NCBI GenBank assembly: GCA_934229725.1
Contig: CAKQDX010000009.1
Coordinates: 1 to 64,000, forward strand
Length of the DNA stretch: 64,000 bases
Direction: 5' to 3'
From: an uncultured Streptococcus sp.
GTDB taxonomy: Bacteria; Bacillota; Bacilli; Lactobacillales; Streptococcaceae
Part shown: piece by piece, positions 42,943-51,943 of the stretch
How positions within the stretch are numbered: the first letter of the stretch is position 1
Layout of the letters: every line of letters starts with the position of its first letter
The notes under the pieces: generated by a model
Seen by the model: the letters and a program-made list of their open reading frames with translations, nothing else
Database searches by the model: none
Told to the model about the DNA's origin: nothing
Position numbers and translations under genes: made by a program

Positions 42943-44907
42943 ATGAAAAGATTTCACTTTGCAACGATTCATCTTGTAATGATAGGGTTAATTCTTTTTG
43001 GAATTGCTACCATCTTTGTTCGCGTTTTAAAATCTGAGTCTGCACTCATTTTTGCGCTTTTTATCATTATGGTAGTGGTTGTTGCCTTATTACATTACCA
43101 AAAGACAACATACGAGTCCTTGGAAATAGAACAATTAGATGAACTAAATCAGGATGTTGAAGATTCTTTGAAGACACTTCTTGGAAAAATGCCTGTTGGG
43201 GTAATTACTTTTGATGAGAATGATCATATTGAATGGTTTAATCCTTATGCGAAGCTAGTACTTTCGGATGAAAACGGAAACTTCAATAAGAAATTGGTTG
43301 CCAATTTTATTGCTCAGAAGCGTAAAGGATCACCCTCCAATGTGATTACAGTTGGAGAAAATAAATATGCTGCTTTTGTCGATTTCGATAATAAGTTGAT
43401 TTACTTTATTGATAATGTCTATGATCATGATACGAATACGGACCCAAATATGACACGTCCTGTTATCGGTATTATTTCAGTCGATAACTACGACGATGTG
43501 ACAGGAAGTTTGCCAGATGCAGATGTTTCAAAGATAAATACATTTGTGGCAGGTTTTATTTCAGAGTTTGCCAAAGCTAAACACATCCATTATCGACGTA
43601 TTGAAGGTGACCGTTTTTACTTTTTCACTAATTACAGGGTTTTGATGGAGTTCATGAATCAAAAGTTTTCTGTTTTAGATGATTTTCGTCAACAAGCTCA
43701 AGAACGTGGTTTACCACTTACACTGAGTATGGGGATTTCATTTGGAACAATTAAGCATGATCAAATCGGACAAGTGGCTTTGCAGAATCTTAACATAGCC
43801 CTTGTTCGTGGTGGGGATCAGGCTGTAGTTAAGGAAAATGACGATCACAAAGAATTACTGTACTTTGGCGGAGGTTCTGTCTCAACAGTCAAGCGTTCTC
43901 GCACAAGAACAAGGGCTATGATGACAGCAATTTCGGATAAGTTGAAAACAGTCGAAAGAGTATTTGTTGTTGGACACCAGAATTTGGATATGGATGCCTT
44001 AGGTGCTACTGTCGGTATGGCTCACTTTGCTAGTCAGATTGTTCGAAAGAGCTTTGCTGTTTACGATGATGAATCTATGAATGCTGATATTGCGCGTGCA
44101 GTTAATCGTTTGAAAGAGGATGGGCAGTCACCACTGATTACACTTTCAGAGGCTGAGGAGTTGGTTAATCAGAATTCATTGCTGATTATGGTCGACCATT
44201 CTAAAGTAAATCTGACTTTATCTAAGAGTTTCTATGCTCGGTTTAACGAAGTTATTGTCGTAGACCACCATCGTCGTGATGATGATTTCCCTGAAAATGC
44301 CGTTTTGACCTTTATTGAAAGTGGAGCAAGCTCTGCTTGTGAGTTGGTTACGGAATTGTTGCAATTTCAAGGTGCTCCAGAGCGGTTGAGTAAAATTCAA
44401 GCCTCTATCCTCATGGCAGGCATAATGCTAGATACGAAAAACTTCTCTACTCGTGTAACAAGTCGAACGTTTGATGTTGCCTCATACCTTCGTAGTTTAG
44501 GAAGTGATAGTGGAGAAATTCAAACGATTTCGGCTACGGACTTTGAGGAGTATCGACGTATTAATGAGTTGATTTTAGCCGGTGATCGAATTACCAACGA
44601 TATTATTGTTGCTATGGGTGAAGACCATAAATACTACAATAATGTTGTCATTTCAAAAGCAGCAGATACGATGCTCGCTATGGCTGGAATCGAAGCCACT
44701 TTTGTTATCGCTCGTACAAGCGATTCTACGGTAAATATATCTGCTCGAAGTCATAAAACCATTAATGTGCAACGTATTATGGAAAAGTTAGGTGGTGGAG
44801 GGCATTTCAACTTAGCTGCCTGTCAAATAAGAGATTGTGGTGTTGCGCAGGTTAAAAATAAACTAATTGAAACTATTATGGGAGAGTTGGCTCCTAAGGA
44901 GGACTAA
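42943..44907 (+). CDS. gdpP: Cyclic-di-AMP phosphodiesterase GdpP
   Basis: Membrane-bound enzyme that hydrolyses c-di-AMP, with effects on osmotic balance and beta-lactam tolerance in Gram-positives. The 654 residues comprise two N-terminal membrane helices (about 8-50), a PAS-like region (about 75-150), a degenerate GGDEF domain (about 170-300) and a DHH/DHHA1 phosphodiesterase with metal ligands in NLDMDALGA (about 347-355) and VVDHHRRD (441-443 DHH). One base separates its stop from rplI, whose ribosome-binding site lies within gdpP. Confidence 0.95.
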   Translation: MKRFHFATIHLVMIGLILFGIATIFVRVLKSESALIFALFIIMVVVVALLHYQKTTYESLEIEQLDELNQDVEDSLKTLLGKMPVGVITFDENDHIEWFNPYAKLVLSDENGNFNKKLVANFIAQKRKGSPSNVITVGENKYAAFVDFDNKLIYFIDNVYDHDTNTDPNMTRPVIGIISVDNYDDVTGSLPDADVSKINTFVAGFISEFAKAKHIHYRRIEGDRFYFFTNYRVLMEFMNQKFSVLDDFRQQAQERGLPLTLSMGISFGTIKHDQIGQVALQNLNIALVRGGDQAVVKENDDHKELLYFGGGSVSTVKRSRTRTRAMMTAISDKLKTVERVFVVGHQNLDMDALGATVGMAHFASQIVRKSFAVYDDESMNADIARAVNRLKEDGQSPLITLSEAEELVNQNSLLIMVDHSKVNLTLSKSFYARFNEVIVVDHHRRDDDFPENAVLTFIESGASSACELVTELLQFQGAPERLSKIQASILMAGIMLDTKNFSTRVTSRTFDVASYLRSLGSDSGEIQTISATDFEEYRRINELILAGDRITNDIIVAMGEDHKYYNNVVISKAADTMLAMAGIEATFVIARTSDSTVNISARSHKTINVQRIMEKLGGGGHFNLAACQIRDCGVAQVKNKLIETIMGELAPKED

Positions 44908-44908
44908 A

Positions 44909-45367
44909 ATGAAAGTTATTTTCTTACAAGACGTTAAAGGAAAAGGAAAAAAAGGTGAAATTAAAGAAGTACCGTCAGGTTACGCTCAAAACTTCTTGAT
45001 TAAAAAGAACCTTGCTAAAGAAGCAACAAACCAAGCTATCGGTGAGTTGAAAGGTAAACAAAAATCTGAAGAAAAACATGCTGCAGAGTTGTTAGCTGAA
45101 GCAAAACACGTTAAAGAGCAACTTGAGAAGGAAGAAAATCGTCTTCAATTTACTGAGAAGGTTGGACCAGACGGTCGTACTTTTGGTTCAATTACAGCCA
45201 AAAAGATTGCAGAAGGGCTTCAGAAACAATTTGGAATCAAGGTTGATAAACGTCATATTGAACTTGAACATCCTATTCGTGCGATTGGTTTGATTGAGGT
45301 TCCTGTAAAGCTTCATAAAGAAGTAAGTGCAAAAATTAAGCTTAATATCAAAAATAGTGCTGAGTAA
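44909..45367 (+). CDS. rplI: 50S ribosomal protein L9
   Basis: Two-domain protein of 152 residues joined by a long helix, binding the L1 region of 23S rRNA. I start at ATG 44909 (MKVIFLQDVKGKGKKGE), which has AAGGAGG at good distance; the frame is open 14 codons upstream inside gdpP but this is not L9. The gdpP-rplI-dnaB order is standard in Firmicutes. Confidence 0.97.
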   Translation: MKVIFLQDVKGKGKKGEIKEVPSGYAQNFLIKKNLAKEATNQAIGELKGKQKSEEKHAAELLAEAKHVKEQLEKEENRLQFTEKVGPDGRTFGSITAKKIAEGLQKQFGIKVDKRHIELEHPIRAIGLIEVPVKLHKEVSAKIKLNIKNSAE

Positions 45368-45409
45368 ACCTTGACACTATAAGTAAATCTTGTAAAGGAG
45401 GGAATAATT

Positions 45410-46771
45410 GTGTCAGAAACTCAAGAATTACGGGTACAACCTCAGGACTTAGTGGCTGAGCAGTCTGTTCTGGGTGCTATTTTTATTAATCCTGACAAGT
45501 TGATTGCAGTTCGAGAATATATCGAAGCAGATGACTTTTACAAGTATTCCCATCGTGTCATTTTCAAAGCAATGGTGACTCTGTCGGATCGAAATGAAGC
45601 CATTGATGCCACGACAGTACGTACCATTCTAGATGACCAAGATGACCTCCAAAATATAGGGGGTATTTCTTATCTTGTAGATTTGGTCAATAGTGTACCC
45701 ACATCTGCCAATGCTGAATACTATGCTAAAATTGTGGCTGAGAAAGCCATGCTTCGTCGTATTATAAGTAGATTGACAGAGACTGTCAACCAAGCCTATG
45801 AGGGTTCAACTGAATCTAATGAAATCATTGCAAATGCCGAAAAAGCCTTGGTGGATGTTTCGGAGCATAGCAATCGTAGTGGTTTTCGTAAAATATCTGA
45901 AGTTCTTGATGTCAACTTTAATACTTTGGAGATGCGTTCACAACAAACGTCGGATGTTACCGGATTGCCAACTGGTTTCCGTGATCTTGACAAAATTACA
46001 ACAGGTTTACACCCTGATCAATTAATTATTTTAGCAGCTCGTCCTGCTGTTGGTAAAACAGCTTTCGTTCTAAACATTGCTCAGAACGTTGGCACCAAGC
46101 AAAATAAAGCTGTTGCAGTTTTCTCACTAGAGATGGGGGCGGAAAGTTTAGTAGATCGTATGTTGGCTTCAGAAGGTATGATTGATTCCCATGCTTTACG
46201 TACAGGTCAATTGACAGAGCAAGATTGGAATAATGTTATGATTGCTCAAGGAGCTCTGGCTGAGGCACCTATTTACATTGATGATACTCCTGGTATTAAG
46301 ATTACTGAGATTCGTGCACGGTCTCGTAAATTGTCACAGGAAGTAGAGGGTGGTCTAGGTCTTATTGTCATTGACTATTTACAGTTGATTACAGGGACAC
46401 GGCCAGAAAATCGCCAACAAGAGGTATCAGATATTTCAAGACAGTTAAAAATTCTGGCCAAGGAGCTCAAAGTTCCTGTAATTGCCTTGAGTCAGTTATC
46501 TCGTGGAGTTGAACAACGTCAGGATAAACGTCCTGTGTTGTCTGATATCCGTGAGTCAGGATCAATCGAGCAGGATGCCGATATTGTTGCCTTTTTATAT
46601 CGTGAGGATTACTATCGAAAAGAAGGCAAAGAACCAGAGAATGCGATTGAAGATAATACAATCGAAGTTATCCTAGAAAAAAACCGTGCTGGTGCGCGTG
46701 GAACAGTCAAGTTACTTTTCCAAAAAGAATACAATAAATTTTCATCGATTGCTCAGTTTGAGGAATCATAA
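45410..46771 (+). CDS. dnaB: Replicative DNA helicase DnaB
   Basis: Hexameric helicase that drives the replication fork (called DnaC in Bacillus). The 453 residues include the N-terminal DnaG-binding domain and a RecA-like motor with Walker A AARPAVGKTAF near 203-212 and Walker B LIVIDYLQLI near 318-327. It starts with GTG, preceded by AAAGGAGGG. Neither helicase loader gene (dnaI, Bacillus dnaB) is in this window. Confidence 0.96.
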   Translation: MSETQELRVQPQDLVAEQSVLGAIFINPDKLIAVREYIEADDFYKYSHRVIFKAMVTLSDRNEAIDATTVRTILDDQDDLQNIGGISYLVDLVNSVPTSANAEYYAKIVAEKAMLRRIISRLTETVNQAYEGSTESNEIIANAEKALVDVSEHSNRSGFRKISEVLDVNFNTLEMRSQQTSDVTGLPTGFRDLDKITTGLHPDQLIILAARPAVGKTAFVLNIAQNVGTKQNKAVAVFSLEMGAESLVDRMLASEGMIDSHALRTGQLTEQDWNNVMIAQGALAEAPIYIDDTPGIKITEIRARSRKLSQEVEGGLGLIVIDYLQLITGTRPENRQQEVSDISRQLKILAKELKVPVIALSQLSRGVEQRQDKRPVLSDIRESGSIEQDADIVAFLYREDYYRKEGKEPENAIEDNTIEVILEKNRAGARGTVKLLFQKEYNKFSSIAQFEES

Positions 46772-46796
46772 CTTTCAGATTTAAGGAGATATATAT

Positions 46797-47099
46797 ATGA
46801 GTGATGCATTTGCAGATGTTGCTAAGATGAAAAACATCAAGGAAGCTATTAAGTCACATGAAGGCCAGCTAGTAGAATTGACCCTAGAGAATGGACGTAA
46901 ACGTGAAAAGAATAAAATTGGTCGATTGACAGAGGTTTATCCATCATTGTTTATTGTTGAATATCAAGACTTCAGTTCTCAAGCAGGAGCTATTAATAAT
47001 AGTTATGTTGAATCTTACACTTATTCAGATATTTTGACTGAGAAGACTCTCATTCGTTACTTGAGTCCTGAGGAACAGGCTGAAATTGAGAATAAATAA
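46797..47099 (+). CDS. veg: Veg family protein
   Basis: Small protein of 100 residues with an SH3-like beta-barrel core (GQLVELTLENGRKREKNKIG). In Bacillus, Veg is abundant and affects biofilm formation through SinR; the streptococcal role is unknown because SinR is missing. It begins 25 bases after dnaB with AAGGAGA and ends in a terminator. Confidence 0.85.
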   Translation: MSDAFADVAKMKNIKEAIKSHEGQLVELTLENGRKREKNKIGRLTEVYPSLFIVEYQDFSSQAGAINNSYVESYTYSDILTEKTLIRYLSPEEQAEIENK

Positions 47100-47100
47100 T

Positions 47101-47127
47101 AAAAAGCCTTTACTTGGGCTTTTTTTC
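47101..47127 (+). terminator. veg terminator
   Basis: AAAGCC and GGCTTT arms within AAAAAGCC and GGGCTTTTTTT. Confidence 0.85.
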
Positions 47128-47263
47128 GTGGTAAACTATTAAAGTATGTGAAATAATAGCAGGATAAAATGAAGCTCGTCAACAGGAAGTCAGCTAAAAA
47201 AGTAACCTTTGCTGTTTGGGCGAAGTCTTTCTGAACGAATCAGGTTTATCTAAAACGTTATTT

Positions 47264-47286
47264 CCTAAAAAATATTTTTTTATAGG
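47264..47286 (+). promoter_or_regulatory. Hairpin that can hide the rpsD ribosome-binding site
   Basis: CCTAAAAAAT pairs with the stretch ending TATAGG, with one A-A mismatch, covering half of the TAGGAGG Shine-Dalgarno sequence. It lies at the end of a 170-base untranslated region (47128-47298) that also contains a CAGC/GCTG stem near 47200. S4 represses its own mRNA in other bacteria, so this leader may do so here. Confidence 0.45.
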
Positions 47287-47298
47287 AGGACATTATTA

Positions 47299-47910
47299 AT
47301 GTCACGTTATACAGGTCCATCATGGAAACAATCACGTCGTCTTGGTTTCTCACTTACAGGAACAGGTAAAGAATTGGCACGTCGTAACTACGTACCAGGT
47401 CAACACGGTCCAAATAATCGTTCTAAACTTTCAGAATACGGTTTGCAATTGGCTGAAAAACAAAAACTTCGTTTCTCATACGGTTTGGGTGAAAAACAAT
47501 TCCGTAACTTGTTCGTACAAGCTACTAAAGTTAAAGGTGGAACACTTGGTTTCAACTTTATGGTTCTTTTGGAACGTCGTCTTGACAACGTTGTTTACCG
47601 TCTTGGTCTTGCAACTACTCGTCGTCAAGCACGTCAATTCGTAAACCACGGTCACATCCTTGTTGACGGTAAACGTGTTGATATCCCATCATACCGCGTT
47701 GAAGTTGGTCAAGTAATTTCAGTTCGTGAAAAATCAGCTAAAGTTCCTGCTATCCTTGAAGCAGTAGAAGCTACTATCGGACGTCCAGCATTCGTATCAT
47801 TTGATGCTGAAAAACTTGAAGGTTCATTGACACGTCTTCCAGAACGTGATGAAATCAACCCAGAAATCAACGAAGCACTTGTCGTTGAATTCTACAACAA
47901 AATGCTTTAA
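47299..47910 (+). CDS. rpsD: 30S ribosomal protein S4
   Basis: Primary 16S rRNA-binding protein of 203 residues with the S4 RNA-binding domain at about 93-155 (RRLDNVVYRLG, then HILVDGKRVDIPSYRV). Its codons are strongly biased, as expected for a highly expressed gene. It is monocistronic and stands apart from the main ribosomal protein operons, as in other Firmicutes. Confidence 0.98.
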   Translation: MSRYTGPSWKQSRRLGFSLTGTGKELARRNYVPGQHGPNNRSKLSEYGLQLAEKQKLRFSYGLGEKQFRNLFVQATKVKGGTLGFNFMVLLERRLDNVVYRLGLATTRRQARQFVNHGHILVDGKRVDIPSYRVEVGQVISVREKSAKVPAILEAVEATIGRPAFVSFDAEKLEGSLTRLPERDEINPEINEALVVEFYNKML

Positions 47911-47929
47911 TTTTAAGATTATTGTATCG

Positions 47930-47955
47930 AAAAGCCCGTTGTTATGGGCTTTTTT
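47930..47955 (+). terminator. rpsD terminator
   Basis: AAAAGCCC and GGGCTTTT arms with T-run. A second weaker stem AAGCC/GGCTT follows near 48006-48032. The rest of the gap up to 48054 shows no gene. Confidence 0.87.
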
Positions 47956-48049
47956 GTTTATCTTAAATCATTGATTTCTAGTTTTGTTCAGTTACAAGTT
48001 CCCTAAAGCCATTTCATAGAATGAGACGGCTTTTCTGTTTTCTAATATT

Positions 48050-48089
48050 AAAAAAACCCTAGTCTATCTAATACAAGTGACTAGGGGTT
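48050..48089 (-). terminator. Terminator of the 62-residue ORF
   Basis: AACCCTAGTC at 48055-48064 pairs with GACTAGGGGTT at 48079-48089; on the minus strand a run of seven Ts follows. Confidence 0.82.
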
Positions 48090-48123
48090 CGTAATATTTT
48101 GATAGATGAATTAGAGGTATTGA

Positions 48124-48312
48124 TTATTTATTATCCAATCCACCTTCAAAATCTGCTGAAACATTCTCAACGTAGTTAGTGAAGTAGGTTTCAAAATCTT
48201 TTTTTAGTTGGTCGTACTCCTCTTCGGAGTAATCTTTATCCTCTATATAAGCCTGAAATCTAGGAATTTTCAAATCTTTTTGGAGACGCTGGATTACTTC
48301 TGTCTTTGTCAT
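48124..48312 (-). CDS. 62-residue acidic hypothetical protein
   Basis: Small, acidic, predicted helical protein (MTKTEVIQRLQKDLKIPRF at the start, Asp/Glu-rich C-terminal half) with no membrane segment and no family that I recognise. AGAGAGG upstream of the ATG and a good terminator downstream support it as a real gene. It is monocistronic. Confidence 0.7.
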   Translation of the reverse strand: MTKTEVIQRLQKDLKIPRFQAYIEDKDYSEEEYDQLKKDFETYFTNYVENVSADFEGGLDNK

Positions 48313-48427
48313 AAAAACCTCTCTTTCACACTTTATTTTACCATATTTTAAATCGAGTAAAGCATTTAGGTTGTTTTAGAGTTTTACTTTTGATATACTG
48401 TCAAAGTTATTCAAGAAGGGAGATATC

Positions 48428-48790
48428 ATGTCTATTATTACACTAATTTTAGCTGGGATTGTTGCTTTGGAACATCTCTATATCATGTATTTGGAAACTT
48501 TTGCGACGCATTCAGACACGACTAGTCGTGTTTTCAATATGAGTAAAGAAGAACTTCAACGTGATTCTGTTACAAACTTATTTAAAAATCAAGGGATTTA
48601 CAATGGTTTGATTGCTGTGTTCCTCTTGTATGGTATTTTTACAAATAGTCAACTACTTGTAACGATTTTTGTCCTTAATGTTTTCTTTGCTGCTGTTTAC
48701 GGTGCTGCAACTGCTAATAAGAAAATTATTTTAACTCAAGGTGGACCTGCAATTTTGACCTTGCTTTCACTTACCATTTCCTTATTTTAG
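48428..48790 (+). CDS. DUF1304 membrane protein
   Basis: Protein of 120 residues with four membrane segments and the start IVALEHLYIMYLETF, typical of the DUF1304 family found in many low-GC bacteria. Function unknown. AAGGGAGA lies seven bases before the ATG. A terminator shared with the convergent TetR gene follows. Confidence 0.83.
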   Translation: MSIITLILAGIVALEHLYIMYLETFATHSDTTSRVFNMSKEELQRDSVTNLFKNQGIYNGLIAVFLLYGIFTNSQLLVTIFVLNVFFAAVYGAATANKKIILTQGGPAILTLLSLTISLF

Positions 48791-48808
48791 GGATTTAATT
48801 GTAGAAGA

Positions 48809-48848
48809 AAAAAGCTGCTTTAACCATTGAGATGGTTGGTAGCTTTTT
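48809..48848. terminator. Shared terminator between DUF1304 and TetR genes
   Basis: AAAAAGCT at 48809-48816 pairs with AGCTTTTT at 48841-48848, with an inner AACCAT/ATGGTT helix; T-runs on both strands. Confidence 0.85.
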
Positions 48849-48868
48849 GTATACTTCTAAATATTGCT

Positions 48869-49408
48869 TTATTGAGGAATAAATCGTAGAAGAAAATTTG
48901 TCATTTCTTGAGGTGATTCTTTTTTTCCTTTATTTATCCAAGCTTGACAAGCTCCAAAAATAGCGTGCGCAAAATAAATACTGGCATAGTCTTTTTCAAA
49001 TCCTTTTAGAGCCCTTTTTTCAGCAGTAGGAACAATGAAGTCCTCAGCTATCATACGCTGAAGTTTATGTATCAGAAAATCTTGAATTTCTTTTGATCCA
49101 TTTGTAGACAATAAAGCTGATAGGAGCTTTTCACGAGTGAGAAAATCAAAGATTTCGAGAAAGGCTCCCTCTTTCTTTCCTTCATATTTATCAAAGATGT
49201 ATTCTAGTTTATGAAAAAGCTCTTTTTGATAACTATCAATCATCTCATACTTATCTTTGTAGTGAGTATAGAAACTAGAACGGCTAATCCCAGCTGTTTG
49301 AACTAGACGAATAGTTGTAATCTCATTGAAATCTTGGTCTTTAAGACATATTACTAAAGCATCTAAAAGTGCTTTTTTAGTTTGCGCACGCCGTTGATCT
49401 TGTGTCAT
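48869..49408 (-). CDS. TetR family regulator of the adjacent YhgE gene
   Basis: One-component repressor of 179 residues with an N-terminal helix-turn-helix (ITTIRLVQTAGISRSSFYTHY at about 30-50) and a ligand or dimer domain. It is divergent from the YhgE/Pip gene, and matching operators lie in both promoters, so it most likely represses itself and its neighbour. The inducing signal is unknown. Confidence 0.9.
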   Translation of the reverse strand: MTQDQRRAQTKKALLDALVICLKDQDFNEITTIRLVQTAGISRSSFYTHYKDKYEMIDSYQKELFHKLEYIFDKYEGKKEGAFLEIFDFLTREKLLSALLSTNGSKEIQDFLIHKLQRMIAEDFIVPTAEKRALKGFEKDYASIYFAHAIFGACQAWINKGKKESPQEMTNFLLRFIPQ

Positions 49409-49419
49409 ATGTTTCTCCT

Positions 49420-49449
49420 TTTATACACTTTTAGACATTGTGTCCAAAA
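49420..49449 (-). promoter_or_regulatory. tetR promoter with operator in its spacer
   Basis: The minus strand has TTGGAC (49442-49447), a 16-base spacer and TATAAA (49420-49425). The spacer and flanks hold TTTTAGACATTGTGTCCAAA (plus strand from 49429), with a GACA-N3-TGTC core. Confidence 0.75.
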
Positions 49450-49464
49450 AACAATTCTTTAATA

Positions 49465-49527
49465 TTGATTTTCATATAAATGAGTTTATAATTGATTATA
49501 TCATAAAAATAAACACGATGTCTAAAA
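49465..49527 (+). promoter_or_regulatory. yhgE promoter and downstream operator
   Basis: TTGATT at 49465-49470, a 16-base spacer and TATAAT at 49487-49492. At 49511-49527 lies ACACGATGTCTAAAA, which matches the inverted copy of the first operator (ACACAATGTCTAAAA) at 14 of 15 bases. Confidence 0.75.
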
Positions 49528-49536
49528 AGGAGAAAT

Positions 49537-51906
49537 ATGTTAGCAGAATTAAAGGCTCTTCTTAAAAGTCCAAAGCTATGGATAACCATTATTGGGGTCT
49601 CATTGATACCAGCTTTATATAATCTAATCTTTTTATCTTCTATGTGGAATCCTTATGGCAATGTCAAACATTTGCCAGTGGCGGTAGTAAATAAAGATAA
49701 GAGTGCTAGTTTTCAGGATAAAACTCTAAATATTGGTCATGATATGGTAGACAATATGTCTAAAAACAAAAATCTAGATTATCATTTTGTGACTGAAAAG
49801 GAGGCACAAAAAGGAATTGATGATGGTGATTACTATATGGTGATTACTTTCCCAGAAAACCTCTCAAGTAATGCAGCAAGTCTTTTGACCAATGATCCCA
49901 AGAAACTGGAAATTTCTTATCAAACAACAGCAGGACATAGCTTCGTTTCTTCAAAAATGAGCGAGTCTGCCATGTCTAAGTTAAAGGATACCGTTTCTAA
50001 AAATATTACGTCAACTTATGTTGGAGCTGTCTTTAAGAGTATGTCTCAACTTCAGGGTGGTATGGGAACTGCAGCGAATGGGGCCAGTCAATTATATGTA
50101 GGTGCAGGTGCACTTCAATCTGGAAGTCAGACCTTATCAAATGGTCTAGGAACTCTTGCTGGTTCTACACAAACATTGGCGACAGGTGTTAATACCCTTA
50201 GTTCAGGCGCATCTGCCTATACTTCAGGTGTGTCAACTTTGTCAGGTGCTTTGTCACAGTTAAATAGTAACTCTGAGGCTGTCAATTCTGCTGCAGGTCA
50301 ATTTGCTTCAGGTGCAGAAGCTATGAACGCTCTGGTAACGGGTGCGGATTCTTTGTCTACAGCACTTAGTCAAATGGCTACAGCAACAAGTTTATCTGAG
50401 GAACAGCAAGCACAGTTGTCAACCTTGTCAACTAATTTAACTGATTTAAATACAGCAATTCAAAATCTTAATACGGCAGTAAGTAATACATCATTACCTA
50501 GTGGAACATCAACAACATCAGTAGACACAAGTTCAATAGCGACTTATCTTTCAAATATCTCTTCTGCAGCTAGTTCTATAGCCACAGCTAGTGCCACTGA
50601 CAAAGCGAACGATTTAGCTGCGGTACAAGGAACAGCTGCATATCAGAGCTTGACAGCAGATCAACAAGCAGAGATTACATCAGCAATTAGTAATGCAGGA
50701 TCGACAGCTAGTAGTTATGCTTCAACTATTGCATCAGATGTGTCAAGTATGTCAACAGCTTTATCTAGCTTGACAGGTACGACAACAACTAATGGTGGAG
50801 ATTCAAGTAACTTAGCTTCTTTACAAACGTCTATTTCAGGCATTGCAAGTTCGGCGAATGCTCTTCTCCCTGTAGCTTCATCAACAGTATCATCAATGCA
50901 AGCTAATATTGCTAGTCTCAATTCAGTACTTGTTAATCAATTGTCACCTGGAGCAAGTCAGGTTGCCTCAGGTGTGTCAACAGCTCAAAGTACTTTAGCC
51001 ACAGGTGCAAGCAATCTCTCAACAGGTTTGTCAACCTACACAGGTGCTGTGTCAACAATTGCCAGTGGTGCACAAACTTTGGATGCCAACAGTAGTAGTT
51101 TGTTGTCTGGATTTGCCAGTCTTCAAAATGGTACAAATGCTCTCAATACAGGTGCCCAACAATTAGCAACTGGAGGCAACACCTTAACAAATGGCTTGAC
51201 AAGTCTGTCAACTAATCTTTCTACATTATCTGATTCATTAAACAAGGCTAATCAGCAACTCTCTCTTGTTTCTGTAAACTCAGACAATGCAAAAATGGTT
51301 AGTGCTCCTCTCAAAGAGAAGAAAACTGATAAGGATAAGGTTGACACTAATGGTGTGGGAATGGCTCCATATATGATTTCTGTTTCTCTTATGGTAGTTG
51401 CCCTTTCAACCAATGTCATATTTGCTAAGAGTTTGACAGGAAGAAACTTTACGAGCCGTTTTGATTGGGCTAAGAATAAGTTCTTTATCAATGGTATTAT
51501 TACGACAATGGCTGCTATTGCACTTTATATTGCTATTCGGTTTGTGGGGGTTGAACCAAATCACCCATTAGCTACATTTGGTATCATTCTCCTTGCAGCG
51601 TGGACTTTGATGGCGCTCGTTACAGCCCTTGTGGGTTGGGATGATCGATATGGTGCATTTGCTTCCATGATTATGCTACTTTTGCAGCTAGGTTCTAGTG
51701 CAGGAACTTATCCAATTGAACTTAGTCCTAAGTTCTTTAAGGTCATACAACCATTCTTACCTATGTCCTACTCCGTGTCAGGTCTTCGTCAAACGATTTC
51801 TATGACAGGACAAATCTCAAATCAGGTACGCATGCTATTCATCTTCTTACTTATTTTTGTAGTTGTAGGTATTGTTATTTATAGACCAAAGACTGAGAAT
51901 GTATAA
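49537..51906 (+). CDS. YhgE/Pip family membrane protein
   Basis: Large protein of 789 residues: one membrane segment near the N-terminus (about 14-34), an extracytoplasmic region of about 550 residues rich in Ser/Ala/Thr/Gly with repeated short patterns such as LSSGASAYTSG, and about five membrane segments at the C-terminus. This is the ABC-2-like YhgE/Pip architecture, with relatives acting as phage-infection proteins or in type VII secretion and export. Substrate unknown. It is under TetR control. Confidence 0.87.
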   Translation: MLAELKALLKSPKLWITIIGVSLIPALYNLIFLSSMWNPYGNVKHLPVAVVNKDKSASFQDKTLNIGHDMVDNMSKNKNLDYHFVTEKEAQKGIDDGDYYMVITFPENLSSNAASLLTNDPKKLEISYQTTAGHSFVSSKMSESAMSKLKDTVSKNITSTYVGAVFKSMSQLQGGMGTAANGASQLYVGAGALQSGSQTLSNGLGTLAGSTQTLATGVNTLSSGASAYTSGVSTLSGALSQLNSNSEAVNSAAGQFASGAEAMNALVTGADSLSTALSQMATATSLSEEQQAQLSTLSTNLTDLNTAIQNLNTAVSNTSLPSGTSTTSVDTSSIATYLSNISSAASSIATASATDKANDLAAVQGTAAYQSLTADQQAEITSAISNAGSTASSYASTIASDVSSMSTALSSLTGTTTTNGGDSSNLASLQTSISGIASSANALLPVASSTVSSMQANIASLNSVLVNQLSPGASQVASGVSTAQSTLATGASNLSTGLSTYTGAVSTIASGAQTLDANSSSLLSGFASLQNGTNALNTGAQQLATGGNTLTNGLTSLSTNLSTLSDSLNKANQQLSLVSVNSDNAKMVSAPLKEKKTDKDKVDTNGVGMAPYMISVSLMVVALSTNVIFAKSLTGRNFTSRFDWAKNKFFINGIITTMAAIALYIAIRFVGVEPNHPLATFGIILLAAWTLMALVTALVGWDDRYGAFASMIMLLLQLGSSAGTYPIELSPKFFKVIQPFLPMSYSVSGLRQTISMTGQISNQVRMLFIFLLIFVVVGIVIYRPKTENV

Positions 51907-51909
51907 TCT

Positions 51910-51940
51910 AAAAGCCAACTCTTATTAGAGCTGGCTTTTT
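51910..51940. terminator. Bidirectional terminator between yhgE and the DUF4097 gene
   Basis: AAAAGCCA and TGGCTTTT arms with inner CTCT/AGAG; T-runs on both strands. Confidence 0.87.
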
Positions 51941-51943
51941 AGG

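Noticed and set aside
49680..51300. Ser/Ala/Thr/Gly-rich repeats of the YhgE protein as a CRISPR-like or DNA repeat array
   Set aside because: The repetition is in protein composition; DNA units are irregular and there are no constant repeats with spacers.
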